Source: Opitutales bacterium
GTDB lineage: Bacteria; Verrucomicrobiota; Verrucomicrobiia; Opitutales; JAJFLR01
Length of the DNA: 48,161 bases
Direction: 5' to 3'
NCBI GenBank assembly: GCA_021772565.1
Contig: JAJFLR010000112.1
Span: 1 to 48,161 of the forward strand
Position 1 is the stretch's first letter, and every line of letters starts with the position of its first letter. Under the pieces are notes generated by a model. That model was not told the origin of the DNA. It worked only from the letters and a program-made list of their open reading frames with translations, and did no database searches. The translations under genes were made by a program, and so were the position numbers. This document shows, piece after piece, positions 16,763-25,399 of this stretch.

Positions 16763-17818
16763 ATGGCTGATACAGATGATATTACAACTTCAGGTTTTCA
16801 GATTTCCATCAATGGCCAAACTGCTTCTGATGATATCGCTGATTCAATTAATAGTGTACAAGTGCAATATGAATTGAATAAACCTACAATGTTCTCATTT
16901 CAGTTCGATATTTTTAATGCTGATCAAGGTAGCTGGCAAGGTATTGAATTAGAAATTTTCAAATTGGGTGATAATATAAAAATCAGTATGGGCATTGATA
17001 ATCTGATAGAAATGATGACAGGAGTTATTACTGCTATCGAACCGAATTTTGACGAGGAGTATGCTTACATGACAGTTAGAGGATTTGATGCCATGTATCT
17101 AATGCGCTTTGGTACTCGCTTGCATCCATACGTAAATAAAACAGATAATGCTATTGTAAAATATCTTGCGGACAAAGTTAAACTAACGGCACTAGCAGAT
17201 GCTCCAACAACAAAATATCCCTACCTGTTACAGAACAATCAAAGTGACTACGAATTCCTGCTCGAACGCGCAGCCCGTATTGGCTATGAGGTGCGAGTAG
17301 AAAAAGAAAAACTTTTATTCAAAAAAAGCCAGGAAGGTAAATCTCCGGTTATGACACTTGAACTCGGTGTTAACCTCGATCGATTTTCAGCATCTCTAAA
17401 GGCATTGACTCAAGGAGAAAGCGTGGAAATTCGTGGATGGGACCAAAATGGCAAACAAGCGATAAACTCAATTGCCACACAAGGCAGTGAGATATCTAAA
17501 ATGGGTGGCAAACAATCCGGGTATACTCTAACTCAAGCAAAACTACCTTCATCGGCTATGACTATTTCATCGAGTACTGCCGTCTCACCGGCGGATGCCA
17601 GAAATATGGCAAAAGCAGAATATAATTATGAACTTGAAACCTTTATAGAAGGAAACGGGGAAACTTCAGGTGCGCCAGAAATTATAACTGGTTACAATAT
17701 TGAATTAAAAGGACTCGGTGAAAAATTCAGTGGCACTTATTATATTACATCCGCTACGCATACATGTGATGAACAAGGTTATATAACAAACTTCAATGTT
17801 AGAAGAACTGCAGTATGA
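16763..17818 (+). CDS. Spike hub protein (gpD/gp27-like half of VgrG/Afp8)
   Basis: The 351-residue protein corresponds to the N-terminal hub part of VgrG/Afp8, the phage late-control-D fold. Features are DSINSVQVQYELNKPTMFSF, LGDNIKISMG, MMTGVITAIEPNF, VRGFDAMYLMRFG, YPYLLQNNQSDYEFLLERAA and the FSASLKALTQGESVEIRGWD block. It forms a trimer matching the hexameric tube above to the needle below. The OB-fold and needle are encoded by the following gene, overlapping it by ATGA, so the spike is split into two polypeptides as in many phages rather than fused as in Afp8. Confidence 0.93.
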   Translation: MADTDDITTSGFQISINGQTASDDIADSINSVQVQYELNKPTMFSFQFDIFNADQGSWQGIELEIFKLGDNIKISMGIDNLIEMMTGVITAIEPNFDEEYAYMTVRGFDAMYLMRFGTRLHPYVNKTDNAIVKYLADKVKLTALADAPTTKYPYLLQNNQSDYEFLLERAARIGYEVRVEKEKLLFKKSQEGKSPVMTLELGVNLDRFSASLKALTQGESVEIRGWDQNGKQAINSIATQGSEISKMGGKQSGYTLTQAKLPSSAMTISSSTAVSPADARNMAKAEYNYELETFIEGNGETSGAPEIITGYNIELKGLGEKFSGTYYITSATHTCDEQGYITNFNVRRTAV

Positions 17819-18522
17819 ATTTACTCAATCAAAATTCACAAATCGATAAAAACCTGGTTATCCCTGGTTTAATTCCCGGTATTGTATCCAACAATAAAGA
17901 TCCTGACGGCCTGGGTCGCATCAAAGTCCTTTTACCTTTGATAGGAGTTGATCCTGAAGAAAAAGATAAAAAAAAGCCGTTTGTCGAATCGGATTGGGCA
18001 CCCGTAATGGCTTCTTCTGCCGGACCGAAATACGGAGAGTACTTTATACCGGAAATAGACAATGAAGTAATGGTTGCATTTATTCTCGGTGATATTAACC
18101 GACCTATAATAGTTGGTGGATTGTGGAACAATAAAGATTTACCACCGGAAAAAAATACAGATGGTAAAAACGATATTAAACAAATTTCTACACGTTCAGG
18201 TAGTACGATACTTTTTAATGATAAAGAAGGAGATGCCCAAATTCAGATATATGACAAAGACAAAAAAGATGAGATTACTATCTCAGCAAAAAAGAACTCC
18301 ATTGACATAGTAAGCGAGAAATTAATTAACTTGGCCAGTGCCAATGGCAAAATAACGATAAAAGCGAAAGATATAGAGATCAAGGCGGATAACAGCCTGA
18401 AACTGGAGTCAAAGCAAGTTAATATTAAAAGCACTGCTGCGATGAAAATTGATGGCGGAACCATCAACGTAAAATCAAATGGGAGTGTCACCGTTAAGGG
18501 AACTATAATTAATCTAAACTAA
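17815..18522 (+). CDS. Spike needle protein (gp5/gpV OB-fold and beta-helix)
   Basis: The 235-residue protein contains a gp5-type OB-fold (about residues 15-110: GIVSNNKDPDGLGRIKVLLP, SDWAPVMASSAGPKYGEYF, DNEVMVAFILGDINRPIIVG). A repetitive beta-helix follows to the C-terminus (EITISAKKNSIDIVSEK, GKITIKAKDIEIKADNS, LKLESKQVNIKSTAAMKI). Trimers form the membrane-piercing needle below the hub. There is no lysozyme insert. A separate PAAR-like tip protein is encoded at 27646-28092 on the other strand. The start codon overlaps the hub stop, so equal amounts of both halves are likely. Confidence 0.93.
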   Translation: MNLLNQNSQIDKNLVIPGLIPGIVSNNKDPDGLGRIKVLLPLIGVDPEEKDKKKPFVESDWAPVMASSAGPKYGEYFIPEIDNEVMVAFILGDINRPIIVGGLWNNKDLPPEKNTDGKNDIKQISTRSGSTILFNDKEGDAQIQIYDKDKKDEITISAKKNSIDIVSEKLINLASANGKITIKAKDIEIKADNSLKLESKQVNIKSTAAMKIDGGTINVKSNGSVTVKGTIINLN

Positions 18523-18535
18523 AGTTTATCATTAA

Positions 18536-18976
18536 ATGGAAACTAACACAGAACAATCTGACTTTTTAGGTAACGGTTGGAATTTCCCGTTAGCTCTGGA
18601 TGCTGAAGGTATTGCTCTGGCTGAGGGAGCCGACGATATTGGTCAAGCCATTCTACTTATTCTAGGAACTATTCCCGGTGAGCGCCTTATGCTACCAAAA
18701 TTCGGGTGTGCCATTAATGAGCTGGTTTTCGCACCAGCAAATACCGTTACTTCTTCCCTGGCTGAAGGATATGTACAAGAGGCTCTCGACAATTGGGAGC
18801 CACGTATTTCAGATATTAATGTGACTGCAGAAATTGACTCGCATAATCAAGGGGTAATTAAAATTTCAATTGGCTATGTTATTCGCAGCTCAAATGTTGC
18901 CCAGAACTTAGTCTATCCCTTTTACCTTGAAGGAGGCGGTGACTTACCTCCTGATTATAAAACTGATGATACTTAA
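18536..18976 (+). CDS. Baseplate wedge protein gp25-like (Afp9-like)
   Basis: The 146-residue protein carries the gp25/lysozyme-like baseplate fold: GNGWNFPLALDAEGIALAEG at the N-terminus, IGQAILLILGTIPGERLMLP, then the EPR signature in LDNWEPRISDINVTAEID. The EPR motif anchors the sheath initiator ring to the wedge in T4, T6SS and eCIS. Despite the old family name it is not an enzyme. A short proline/aspartate tail is present. It sits between the spike genes and the baseplate J-like genes, the usual place. Confidence 0.95.
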   Translation: METNTEQSDFLGNGWNFPLALDAEGIALAEGADDIGQAILLILGTIPGERLMLPKFGCAINELVFAPANTVTSSLAEGYVQEALDNWEPRISDINVTAEIDSHNQGVIKISIGYVIRSSNVAQNLVYPFYLEGGGDLPPDYKTDDT

Positions 18977-19043
18977 CAGAAATTGTACCATAAGCTGACT
19001 TAATTTTTCTATACCATTAATCAACCTATCAATAATTATAACT

Positions 19044-19235
19044 ATGAAAAAAAATATTACTGATACAATAGTCATAAACCGTTTAAAAGAACTTAAAGAG
19101 GAACTGAATACGGGACACCAACTTATGCAGAAACTGGAATCTGACAAACAGGATCTAACTAAAAAAATCCTGATGATAACAGGCGCTATACAAGGTTTTG
19201 AAGAATTATTAAATAACTCTGAATCCAGGAAATAA
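19044..19235 (+). CDS. Small coiled-coil protein in baseplate gene set
   Basis: The 63-residue protein is almost wholly helical with heptad-like spacing (INRLKELKEELNTGHQLMQK, LESDKQDLTKKILMI) and ends with GAIQGFEELL. I know no name for it. Very small coiled-coil ORFs between gp25 and the large baseplate gene appear in other contractile systems, where they may act as wedge linkers or chaperones. The gap of about 67 bases before it and 20 after it is consistent with an operon gene, and the ATG is followed by clear coding sequence. Confidence 0.65.
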   Translation: MKKNITDTIVINRLKELKEELNTGHQLMQKLESDKQDLTKKILMITGAIQGFEELLNNSESRK

Positions 19236-19255
19236 AATTGAAGTTATAAATCCCA

Positions 19256-22200
19256 ATGTCACTTAAGGATATTTCAATAATGCAAAATAAAGGTCTTCTC
19301 GATCGAAGAAGCGAGCGTGATTTCTATACACAGTCTTGGGAACTTGCGACAAAATATTTCCCTAGATGGGCATCAAGCTACCCCTCCAACTTTACACCTA
19401 ATTTCAATGACCAGTCCATTGCCGACCCGGGTCTGGTCATGTTGCGTATCTTCTCAACGCTTTCTCGACAATTAACATTCGAACTCAACAGAACTCCTAA
19501 AAACCAAAATCTTGCTTTTTACGATTACCTTGGTCTGGTGCAACAACTGCCTGTTTCTGCCAAAGTTCCCCTTGTTTATACCTTAGCTGAAAATACTGCT
19601 TCTGTTTTAATTGAAAAAGGACGTCAAGTCTCGTCAGAAAATGATCCTACTATAATATTTGAAATGGTTAGAGATTTATATGTTCTTTCAGTTTCGATTG
19701 AACAAATAATTTTTCTTAATCCGGATAATGATACTTATACTTACTACGGTAAGTTTATTTCTACCGATGATATTACCAAACAAACTGATCACAAATTATA
19801 TTTGGGAGATCCTATTTTGTTCAACTTCAACTCTCCAACCAGTCGCGTCGAAATAACCTTTGATGGATCAAGTCTTAAGAAACACTGGTTTAAACAATGG
19901 AAATTTTTCCAGAATGAAAAATTGCTTCAGTCCAGTATCGTCGCCAATTACGACACTTTGAAAGCGACACTGGTTTCGATAGATTCACCTGAAACTGAAG
20001 CGCCACAAATACCTCAGCAATTAAATCTGGACCCTGCCTGTTCCTGGTTGGAAATCCAACCAAATGAGCAAATACGGGTTCTGGAAAATGATGATCAACT
20101 CCTTCCCAGTATTTCGTGTATAACTGCAAACCTTATCGATGACACTGGTATCATTCCAGATTACACCGCTTTTAATGATGCACCTCTCGATATTAAAAAA
20201 GGTGCTGAGCCGTTTGGCGATACTCCCGAAACCAACGACGCATTTTATATCGGCTCAACTGTTTTTGAAATGACTGGCGCAAAAATAACTTTTTCTGTTA
20301 CTGTAATACCGATAAGTATTAGCAAAATCAGCGCTCAATTGGTTTGGGAAAGTTGGAATGGTCTCAACTGGATTCCACTTAAAGTTAAAGACGGAACTAA
20401 CGCTTTTACGTCGAGTGGAAATATTACTTTTAAAATCTCTGATCAAATTATTCCGGCAGAAATAAATGGGCAGGAATCATTTTGGATCAGATGTCGTATT
20501 GCATCCGGTGCTTATGGTAGCGACGGTAAAGAAGTTGTGACACTATCAGCCGAACAAGTTATCAGTATGATTCCCGATAGTATATTATGTGGAACGTGTA
20601 CTGAAAACATTGAAGCCAATGAGAATTTAACAGCGTGGATAAATAAAAACCAATCCCTTTTAAGTAAATCCGGTCTCACTGAGGAACCGTTTGTAATGCC
20701 TGTTTGTACTTGTCCGGATTGTAGTGAACGACGTAAAGAAATACTGGAATGGTTTGATGCCAATCATATTAATTTTGGTTTTGAATATATACCTGCTGAA
20801 TATTGGCCGCCATATATAGAGTCATTACTCATAAAATTTGAGTATACCAAAGCACCCTCAACAACACTCACTTTAAATGGCTTTAGCTGGTCTAATCTGG
20901 AAATTGACTCACGCCCTTATTTGCGATTAAAACAACCACCAGGTTTTTATATTGGTTTCCAACTGAAATCGACAGATGATATAATAGGTGAATCGTTGAC
21001 GATGTTGTTTCAATTTCAGGAGACAGATATCTCGAGTAAAATTGATCATGACTGGAGTTATTGGAATGGTGAGGAATGGGTGCCGCTCGTGATAGAATGG
21101 GTCTCTTATGAAATATTCAATGCAGTTCTGGTCAGCGCAAAAATACCGGAAGATATTCAGAAAACCTCATTAGTCGATTCCAATCAATATTATTGGATAC
21201 GCCTCACGAGTGATGGATTTTCTGAGTATACAACACAATTAGTCGGTATCTATACAAACGCCGGAATAGCCGAAGGCCATACCACATTTTTAGATGAAAT
21301 TATTGGTTCGGGAACAGGCCAACCGGATTTGACTTTATCTACATCAAATTCGCCGATACAAAGTTTAACACTTCAAGTCTTTGAAAGTAACGACGAAAGT
21401 TCTTCTAACACCAATAATGTAGATTCCTCGGATAGTGAAACAATGGATGACGATTCAAACGCAACGGACGGGCCAAACGGTATTTGGCGTGACTGGAAAC
21501 AAGTTGACAATTTTACTTTTTCAAAACCGCAAGATCGTGTCTACATATTAGATATGGAAAAAGGCATGATATTATTTGGAAACGGTGTTAATGGTATGCC
21601 TCCTCCACAAGGATCCAACAATATAAGAGTTGCATCATATAGAGTCCCGTTATCTAAAATAAAGTCGATTAATGCAATCAATACAATTGACCAATTGGAG
21701 ACTTCAGTTTCAGGGTTGGAGAGTGTTACCAATCCCATGATTTCCTCGGGCGCGGTAACCCGGGAAAACCGCACTAATTTCCTTAGAAAAGCACCTGCAC
21801 TTTTAAAATCAAGACATAGAGCAATGTCAGATGGAGATTTTATAGCACTTGCGAAAGAGGCTTCACCAGAGGTCAGATATGCATTTATCGAAAAAAGCAA
21901 AACCCAACTCTATATAAAAATAGTTATACTGACTAAAGAAGTTATTAATTACTACTCACCTACTGAATCTCTTATTGATACTGTTCAAAATTATATAAGA
22001 GAAAGAGCACTCAGTTGCTGTCAGAATCAAATAATGGTTAGCGCTCCAACATATGAAATTGTGAATGTTTATCTCTCTATTGAGCTCAATGATCCTACAA
22101 CTAATAAAAGTCAGAAAGCTTTATTCAAAGATGAAATCAAGAGTATCGTTGAGAATTATTTTAATCCAGTTATCAATACTTCTAGAAATAATGGGAGGAA

Positions 22201-22402
22201 GCCAGATACGACAATTTATCTCAAAAATCTCGAAACAAAAATCAAAGACCTCTCCTATGTCCACAACGGTACTATAAAAGATAATTCCGGAAATGATACC
22301 ATAAAAATAAATGAATATTGCCTGCCTAAAATAGGTTCTACGGCAGTCCGCTTTCAGTCTCCAAGATATTTAAAAAATAATTTAACCCCAGCTTTATCAT
22401 AA
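19256..22402 (+). CDS. Large baseplate wedge protein (Afp11/gp6-like)
   Basis: At 1048 residues this is the largest gene in the cluster. The N-terminus has the baseplate signature FTPNFNDQSIADPGLVMLRI followed by FELNRTP. The C-terminal region has the J-like domain with VTRENRTNFLRKAPALLKSR and AMSDGDFIALAKEASPEVRY. In Afp/PVC this protein builds the wedges that hold the baseplate in the extended state. Oddities are a Cys cluster (LCGTC near residue 444, VCTCPDC near 483-488), which may bind zinc, and an acidic Ser/Asp-rich loop at about 710-742. It ends by overlapping the next start (TAATG). Confidence 0.93.
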   Translation: MSLKDISIMQNKGLLDRRSERDFYTQSWELATKYFPRWASSYPSNFTPNFNDQSIADPGLVMLRIFSTLSRQLTFELNRTPKNQNLAFYDYLGLVQQLPVSAKVPLVYTLAENTASVLIEKGRQVSSENDPTIIFEMVRDLYVLSVSIEQIIFLNPDNDTYTYYGKFISTDDITKQTDHKLYLGDPILFNFNSPTSRVEITFDGSSLKKHWFKQWKFFQNEKLLQSSIVANYDTLKATLVSIDSPETEAPQIPQQLNLDPACSWLEIQPNEQIRVLENDDQLLPSISCITANLIDDTGIIPDYTAFNDAPLDIKKGAEPFGDTPETNDAFYIGSTVFEMTGAKITFSVTVIPISISKISAQLVWESWNGLNWIPLKVKDGTNAFTSSGNITFKISDQIIPAEINGQESFWIRCRIASGAYGSDGKEVVTLSAEQVISMIPDSILCGTCTENIEANENLTAWINKNQSLLSKSGLTEEPFVMPVCTCPDCSERRKEILEWFDANHINFGFEYIPAEYWPPYIESLLIKFEYTKAPSTTLTLNGFSWSNLEIDSRPYLRLKQPPGFYIGFQLKSTDDIIGESLTMLFQFQETDISSKIDHDWSYWNGEEWVPLVIEWVSYEIFNAVLVSAKIPEDIQKTSLVDSNQYYWIRLTSDGFSEYTTQLVGIYTNAGIAEGHTTFLDEIIGSGTGQPDLTLSTSNSPIQSLTLQVFESNDESSSNTNNVDSSDSETMDDDSNATDGPNGIWRDWKQVDNFTFSKPQDRVYILDMEKGMILFGNGVNGMPPPQGSNNIRVASYRVPLSKIKSINAINTIDQLETSVSGLESVTNPMISSGAVTRENRTNFLRKAPALLKSRHRAMSDGDFIALAKEASPEVRYAFIEKSKTQLYIKIVILTKEVINYYSPTESLIDTVQNYIRERALSCCQNQIMVSAPTYEIVNVYLSIELNDPTTNKSQKALFKDEIKSIVENYFNPVINTSRNNGRKPDTTIYLKNLETKIKDLSYVHNGTIKDNSGNDTIKINEYCLPKIGSTAVRFQSPRYLKNNLTPALS

Positions 22403-23580
22403 TGATAGAATTATACGATTTAAGTAAAAAAAGTTATACTGATTTGCGAAAAAGTATGACTGAAGCCATCCCGCATTATACCAGAAGATGGAATGATTTC
22501 AACTATTCGGATCCTGGCATTACCATAATTGAACTGCTGAGCTTTGTCGCTGATACCCTACTCTATCGCACAAACAGAATCCCTGACGAATCCTATCTAA
22601 ATTTTTTGCGCCTGGTTGCCGGAGCAACACGTGATGAAATCGGCAAACGTTTGGATGATCTTTTAGATAAAGAAAATCAAATAATATACAAAGTTTACAA
22701 TACTGATAACGGAACGGGTTCCGATACATCGACGGATTATGTTTTATATATCGACCAGGCTTTTATTGAGTTTCTAAATTATTTAAAAAAGATTGAAGAA
22801 GGTAACAAAAAAACTGTTCTTGAGATGCAACGCATTCTTATTTCCTTTTGGGAACAACCGTTTAGAGCTTTTACTGAAAAGGATTTCAATACAATTGCCA
22901 TTGGAATGACTTCGGGAATCAAAGAAATAAAATCAACTACCGATCCTGAATATGCAACCTTGCCACTTGATGCACAAATCGTTCGCACATGGATGGATTG
23001 CATCGAAGACCAAATTGATTTAGTAATCATTTTAGGCCAACAGTTCATTTTCACCATTAATGAAGACAACGTACTGACAACTGAAACTGTTTACGTTAGA
23101 GACACAACCAACGATGAACGATTTACCGATCAATATTCAGAAGTAATCAAAGCATTCAATACATACATTGCACCGAGATTGATCATAGGAACTATCTTGT
23201 CAGTCGTCCCACCAACCTTTACATCAGTCTACATGGAAGTGGCTGTAAAAAATTCTCCATTTGCCATAGTCTCAGAGCTCACTCCTGAAATAAAGCAAAG
23301 TATCGTGGACTTTCTAGATCCGATCACCGGTGGTGCTGATCATACCGGATGGCCTTACAATCAACCGTTGGTTCCTCAGGATATAAAAAACCTGTTGCGA
23401 CAAATTAATGGTGTGGAATCTGTTACTGATGTCTTTATCAATGAAACCATGAAACTGAATCAACGCTCTACTGTTGGCTTGAATACTTATCTCGGAGTTT
23501 TACCAATTATGGAAAACTCGGGTGCCTATTTTGTAGGATTACCAAAATTGGAACAGCTCATAATCACAATTGAAAGCTAG
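22402..23580 (+). CDS. Second baseplate protein (J-like, Afp12-type)
   Basis: The 392-residue protein starts with a copy of the motif found in the large wedge protein: WNDFNYSDPGITIIELLSFV, then DTLLYRTNRIPDESYLNFLR. Its C-terminal half has a J-like region (PTFTSVYMEVAVKN, SIVDFLDPITGGADHTGWPY, VPQDIKNLLRQINGVESV). It is therefore a shorter paralogue of the upstream protein and probably pairs with it in each wedge, as Afp11 and Afp12 do. It lies one base out of register with the upstream gene (TAATG), so the two should be made at similar levels. Confidence 0.9.
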   Translation: MIELYDLSKKSYTDLRKSMTEAIPHYTRRWNDFNYSDPGITIIELLSFVADTLLYRTNRIPDESYLNFLRLVAGATRDEIGKRLDDLLDKENQIIYKVYNTDNGTGSDTSTDYVLYIDQAFIEFLNYLKKIEEGNKKTVLEMQRILISFWEQPFRAFTEKDFNTIAIGMTSGIKEIKSTTDPEYATLPLDAQIVRTWMDCIEDQIDLVIILGQQFIFTINEDNVLTTETVYVRDTTNDERFTDQYSEVIKAFNTYIAPRLIIGTILSVVPPTFTSVYMEVAVKNSPFAIVSELTPEIKQSIVDFLDPITGGADHTGWPYNQPLVPQDIKNLLRQINGVESVTDVFINETMKLNQRSTVGLNTYLGVLPIMENSGAYFVGLPKLEQLIITIES

Positions 23581-23583
23581 AAA

Positions 23584-24618
23584 ATGCCAGCATCTAAAAA
23601 CATACCACCCAAATATATAAAACTGCTGCCGGCTATCTACCAGCGCCAAGGTGACAACCCTGACGTGGAAATCGAAAGTTATCTCAAAATATTTGAAAAA
23701 ATATTGACCGGCGAAATAACACTCCCAGAGTCAAATACTCTTTATCGTCGAAAAGGTTTAGGAGAAACATTGGATGTTTTGGCAAATATGTTTTACCCTC
23801 GTTTCAGCTTTCTCTTTTCAGATGATGACGAAGAATTCATTCCGCCTATACTAGACAAAAATCAGGAGGAGAATGAGACGAATTTAAACAGTTATGTCGG
23901 AGCATCCTATGCTGAATACAGCGATGAAGAGGATTCACAATTTCAATTGGAGTTTCAGGACTGGTTAAAAGATATTCTCGACTGGATGAGTGATCGTGCC
24001 GATACTCCTTTAAATCCAAATTGGGATGCCGACACAAAACGATTACTAATTGCCTACATTATGCCACTATTCAGACAACGTGGCACTCAAGCTTGTCTAC
24101 AATTACTACTACAAATTTATCTGGGTAACGGTAATCCTTACGATCCATTGAAAGATAACAAAATAATAAAAGATATTAATGTTTATGATCTCTCAACGAA
24201 GTATTTACCGACAGATGAAGACCCCAATCAACAACCACTACAACCGTATCTAGTTGGAGTAAATTTTAATTTAACAAATAATTATGTCGAAGGACAACCG
24301 TTACTCGGTGCTCAACGCCCTTATTGCTACGCCGCACAAATTGACTTCAAGGTTTCGGACTTCGATGTAGTAAATGAAAAAATGTCCGAATTCGACCAGG
24401 CACTAAACCGTGAAAGACCGGCAATTGGATATTGCAAAGTCATCCAACGAGTTCCCTTTATGACTGGTCCGAAATCCACCACTCAACTGAATGTCAATTC
24501 ATATTTATTAAAACCTGATTCTCTTCGCGAGATTCTAGCTGATAACAACAACAATAATAATAATCTAAACGATAATCAAACTAACGTTTGTACTTGCCAT
24601 TATGACAGATCAAAATAA
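23584..24618 (+). CDS. Tail protein I-like baseplate protein
   Basis: The 344-residue protein fits the phage tail-protein-I region family: IKLLPAIYQRQGDNPDVEIE, YLKIFEKIL, a central DWMSDRADTPLNPNWD, and MPLFRQRGTQACLQLLLQIY, whose RGT-x-x-x-L motif is the clearest sign. In phage P2 protein I sits at the baseplate edge and connects to fibres; in many non-Afp eCIS clusters its homologue has the corresponding place. Two acidic Glu/Asn loops (about residues 85-120) and a poly-Asn stretch near the end are low-complexity inserts. The final 17 bases overlap the next gene in another frame. Confidence 0.85.
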   Translation: MPASKNIPPKYIKLLPAIYQRQGDNPDVEIESYLKIFEKILTGEITLPESNTLYRRKGLGETLDVLANMFYPRFSFLFSDDDEEFIPPILDKNQEENETNLNSYVGASYAEYSDEEDSQFQLEFQDWLKDILDWMSDRADTPLNPNWDADTKRLLIAYIMPLFRQRGTQACLQLLLQIYLGNGNPYDPLKDNKIIKDINVYDLSTKYLPTDEDPNQQPLQPYLVGVNFNLTNNYVEGQPLLGAQRPYCYAAQIDFKVSDFDVVNEKMSEFDQALNRERPAIGYCKVIQRVPFMTGPKSTTQLNVNSYLLKPDSLREILADNNNNNNNLNDNQTNVCTCHYDRSK

Positions 24619-25399
24619 ATACCTTGAAAAAGTTTATTACTATGAAAATGAGTTTCTGGTTGCTGATGATTTCACTGCAGAACAGAGATATTTCACAAAC
24701 CAGTTTCTGAATTTATACTTATACTATTTTTCACCCGGAATTGCCGGCACACCACAAATTGATATCTCTAAAATAACAAAGCTCTTTCGGTCTCCACAAC
24801 CGGTTGCCGCCAATGAAACCTCCATACCGCCGATTAGTTTTTATTTAACATTGGTAACAAATAATCTGAACCCGGAGTTACTGGAAGACAATTACATATC
24901 CATCGATCCGGGATTTGCCATCAATTCGTTGGGACAACAAATTGTATTGCTCCAGGGTGATGTTGTGGATGCCATTAATTTTGCGGCAATTACTACTGAC
25001 CAGGCTTACTTGACTATCACCTATAATGAAACAATAGACAAAGAGAATAAGCGTGTTCTGGAAAACCCCGTTTTCAATGCATTCGAAGTAGATCCGTTGA
25101 ACCCAACACCGACTTATGGACAGGACAACATATATCTCGCAACTGTCACTTTGGCAAACAAAGCAATTGTTGATGTTAGTATCGATCAGACATTGAGAGT
25201 CTACTCTAGCCCCTATACACCGATGTTACTTAAAAAAGATATTGAAACCAATATTAAAAACGAATCTGAAATAACCGTAATTAAAAAGCGATTAAACGAA
25301 CTAGAATTGAAATTATCCAGGAATACTAAAAAAGAGAATATTATTAAAACAAGTAATACTCCGGTTAAAAAAAAGAAAACCAAACCCTATAAAAAATGA
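24602..25399 (+). CDS. Fibre-attachment or short fibre protein
   Basis: The 265-residue protein begins with LEKVYYYENEFLVADDFTAE then QRYF, the same N-terminal motif as the next, longer protein (VHYFTGESLNTDDFKTEQYY). It follows with a beta-rich domain (ISIDPGFAINSLGQQIVLLQ, QAYLTITYNE). The C-terminus is a helix followed by a Lys-rich tail. The shared V-x-Y-F/Y, L-x-x-D-D-F, E-Q-x-Y-F module is probably the part that docks to the baseplate. It is likely a short fibre or fibre adaptor. It overlaps the downstream fibre gene by ATGA. Confidence 0.75.
   Translation: MTDQNKYLEKVYYYENEFLVADDFTAEQRYFTNQFLNLYLYYFSPGIAGTPQIDISKITKLFRSPQPVAANETSIPPISFYLTLVTNNLNPELLEDNYISIDPGFAINSLGQQIVLLQGDVVDAINFAAITTDQAYLTITYNETIDKENKRVLENPVFNAFEVDPLNPTPTYGQDNIYLATVTLANKAIVDVSIDQTLRVYSSPYTPMLLKKDIETNIKNESEITVIKKRLNELELKLSRNTKKENIIKTSNTPVKKKKTKPYKK

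Noticed and set aside
24546-24572. Trinucleotide AAC/AAT run as a phase-variable repeat
   Set aside because: The units are mixed AAC and AAT, in frame and near the protein end; unit changes would not switch the frame.
25321-25399. Lys-rich tail at the end of the short fibre protein considered as a nuclear-localisation-like signal
   Set aside because: The AT-rich genome makes lysine runs common; the protein is better explained as a baseplate/fibre part.
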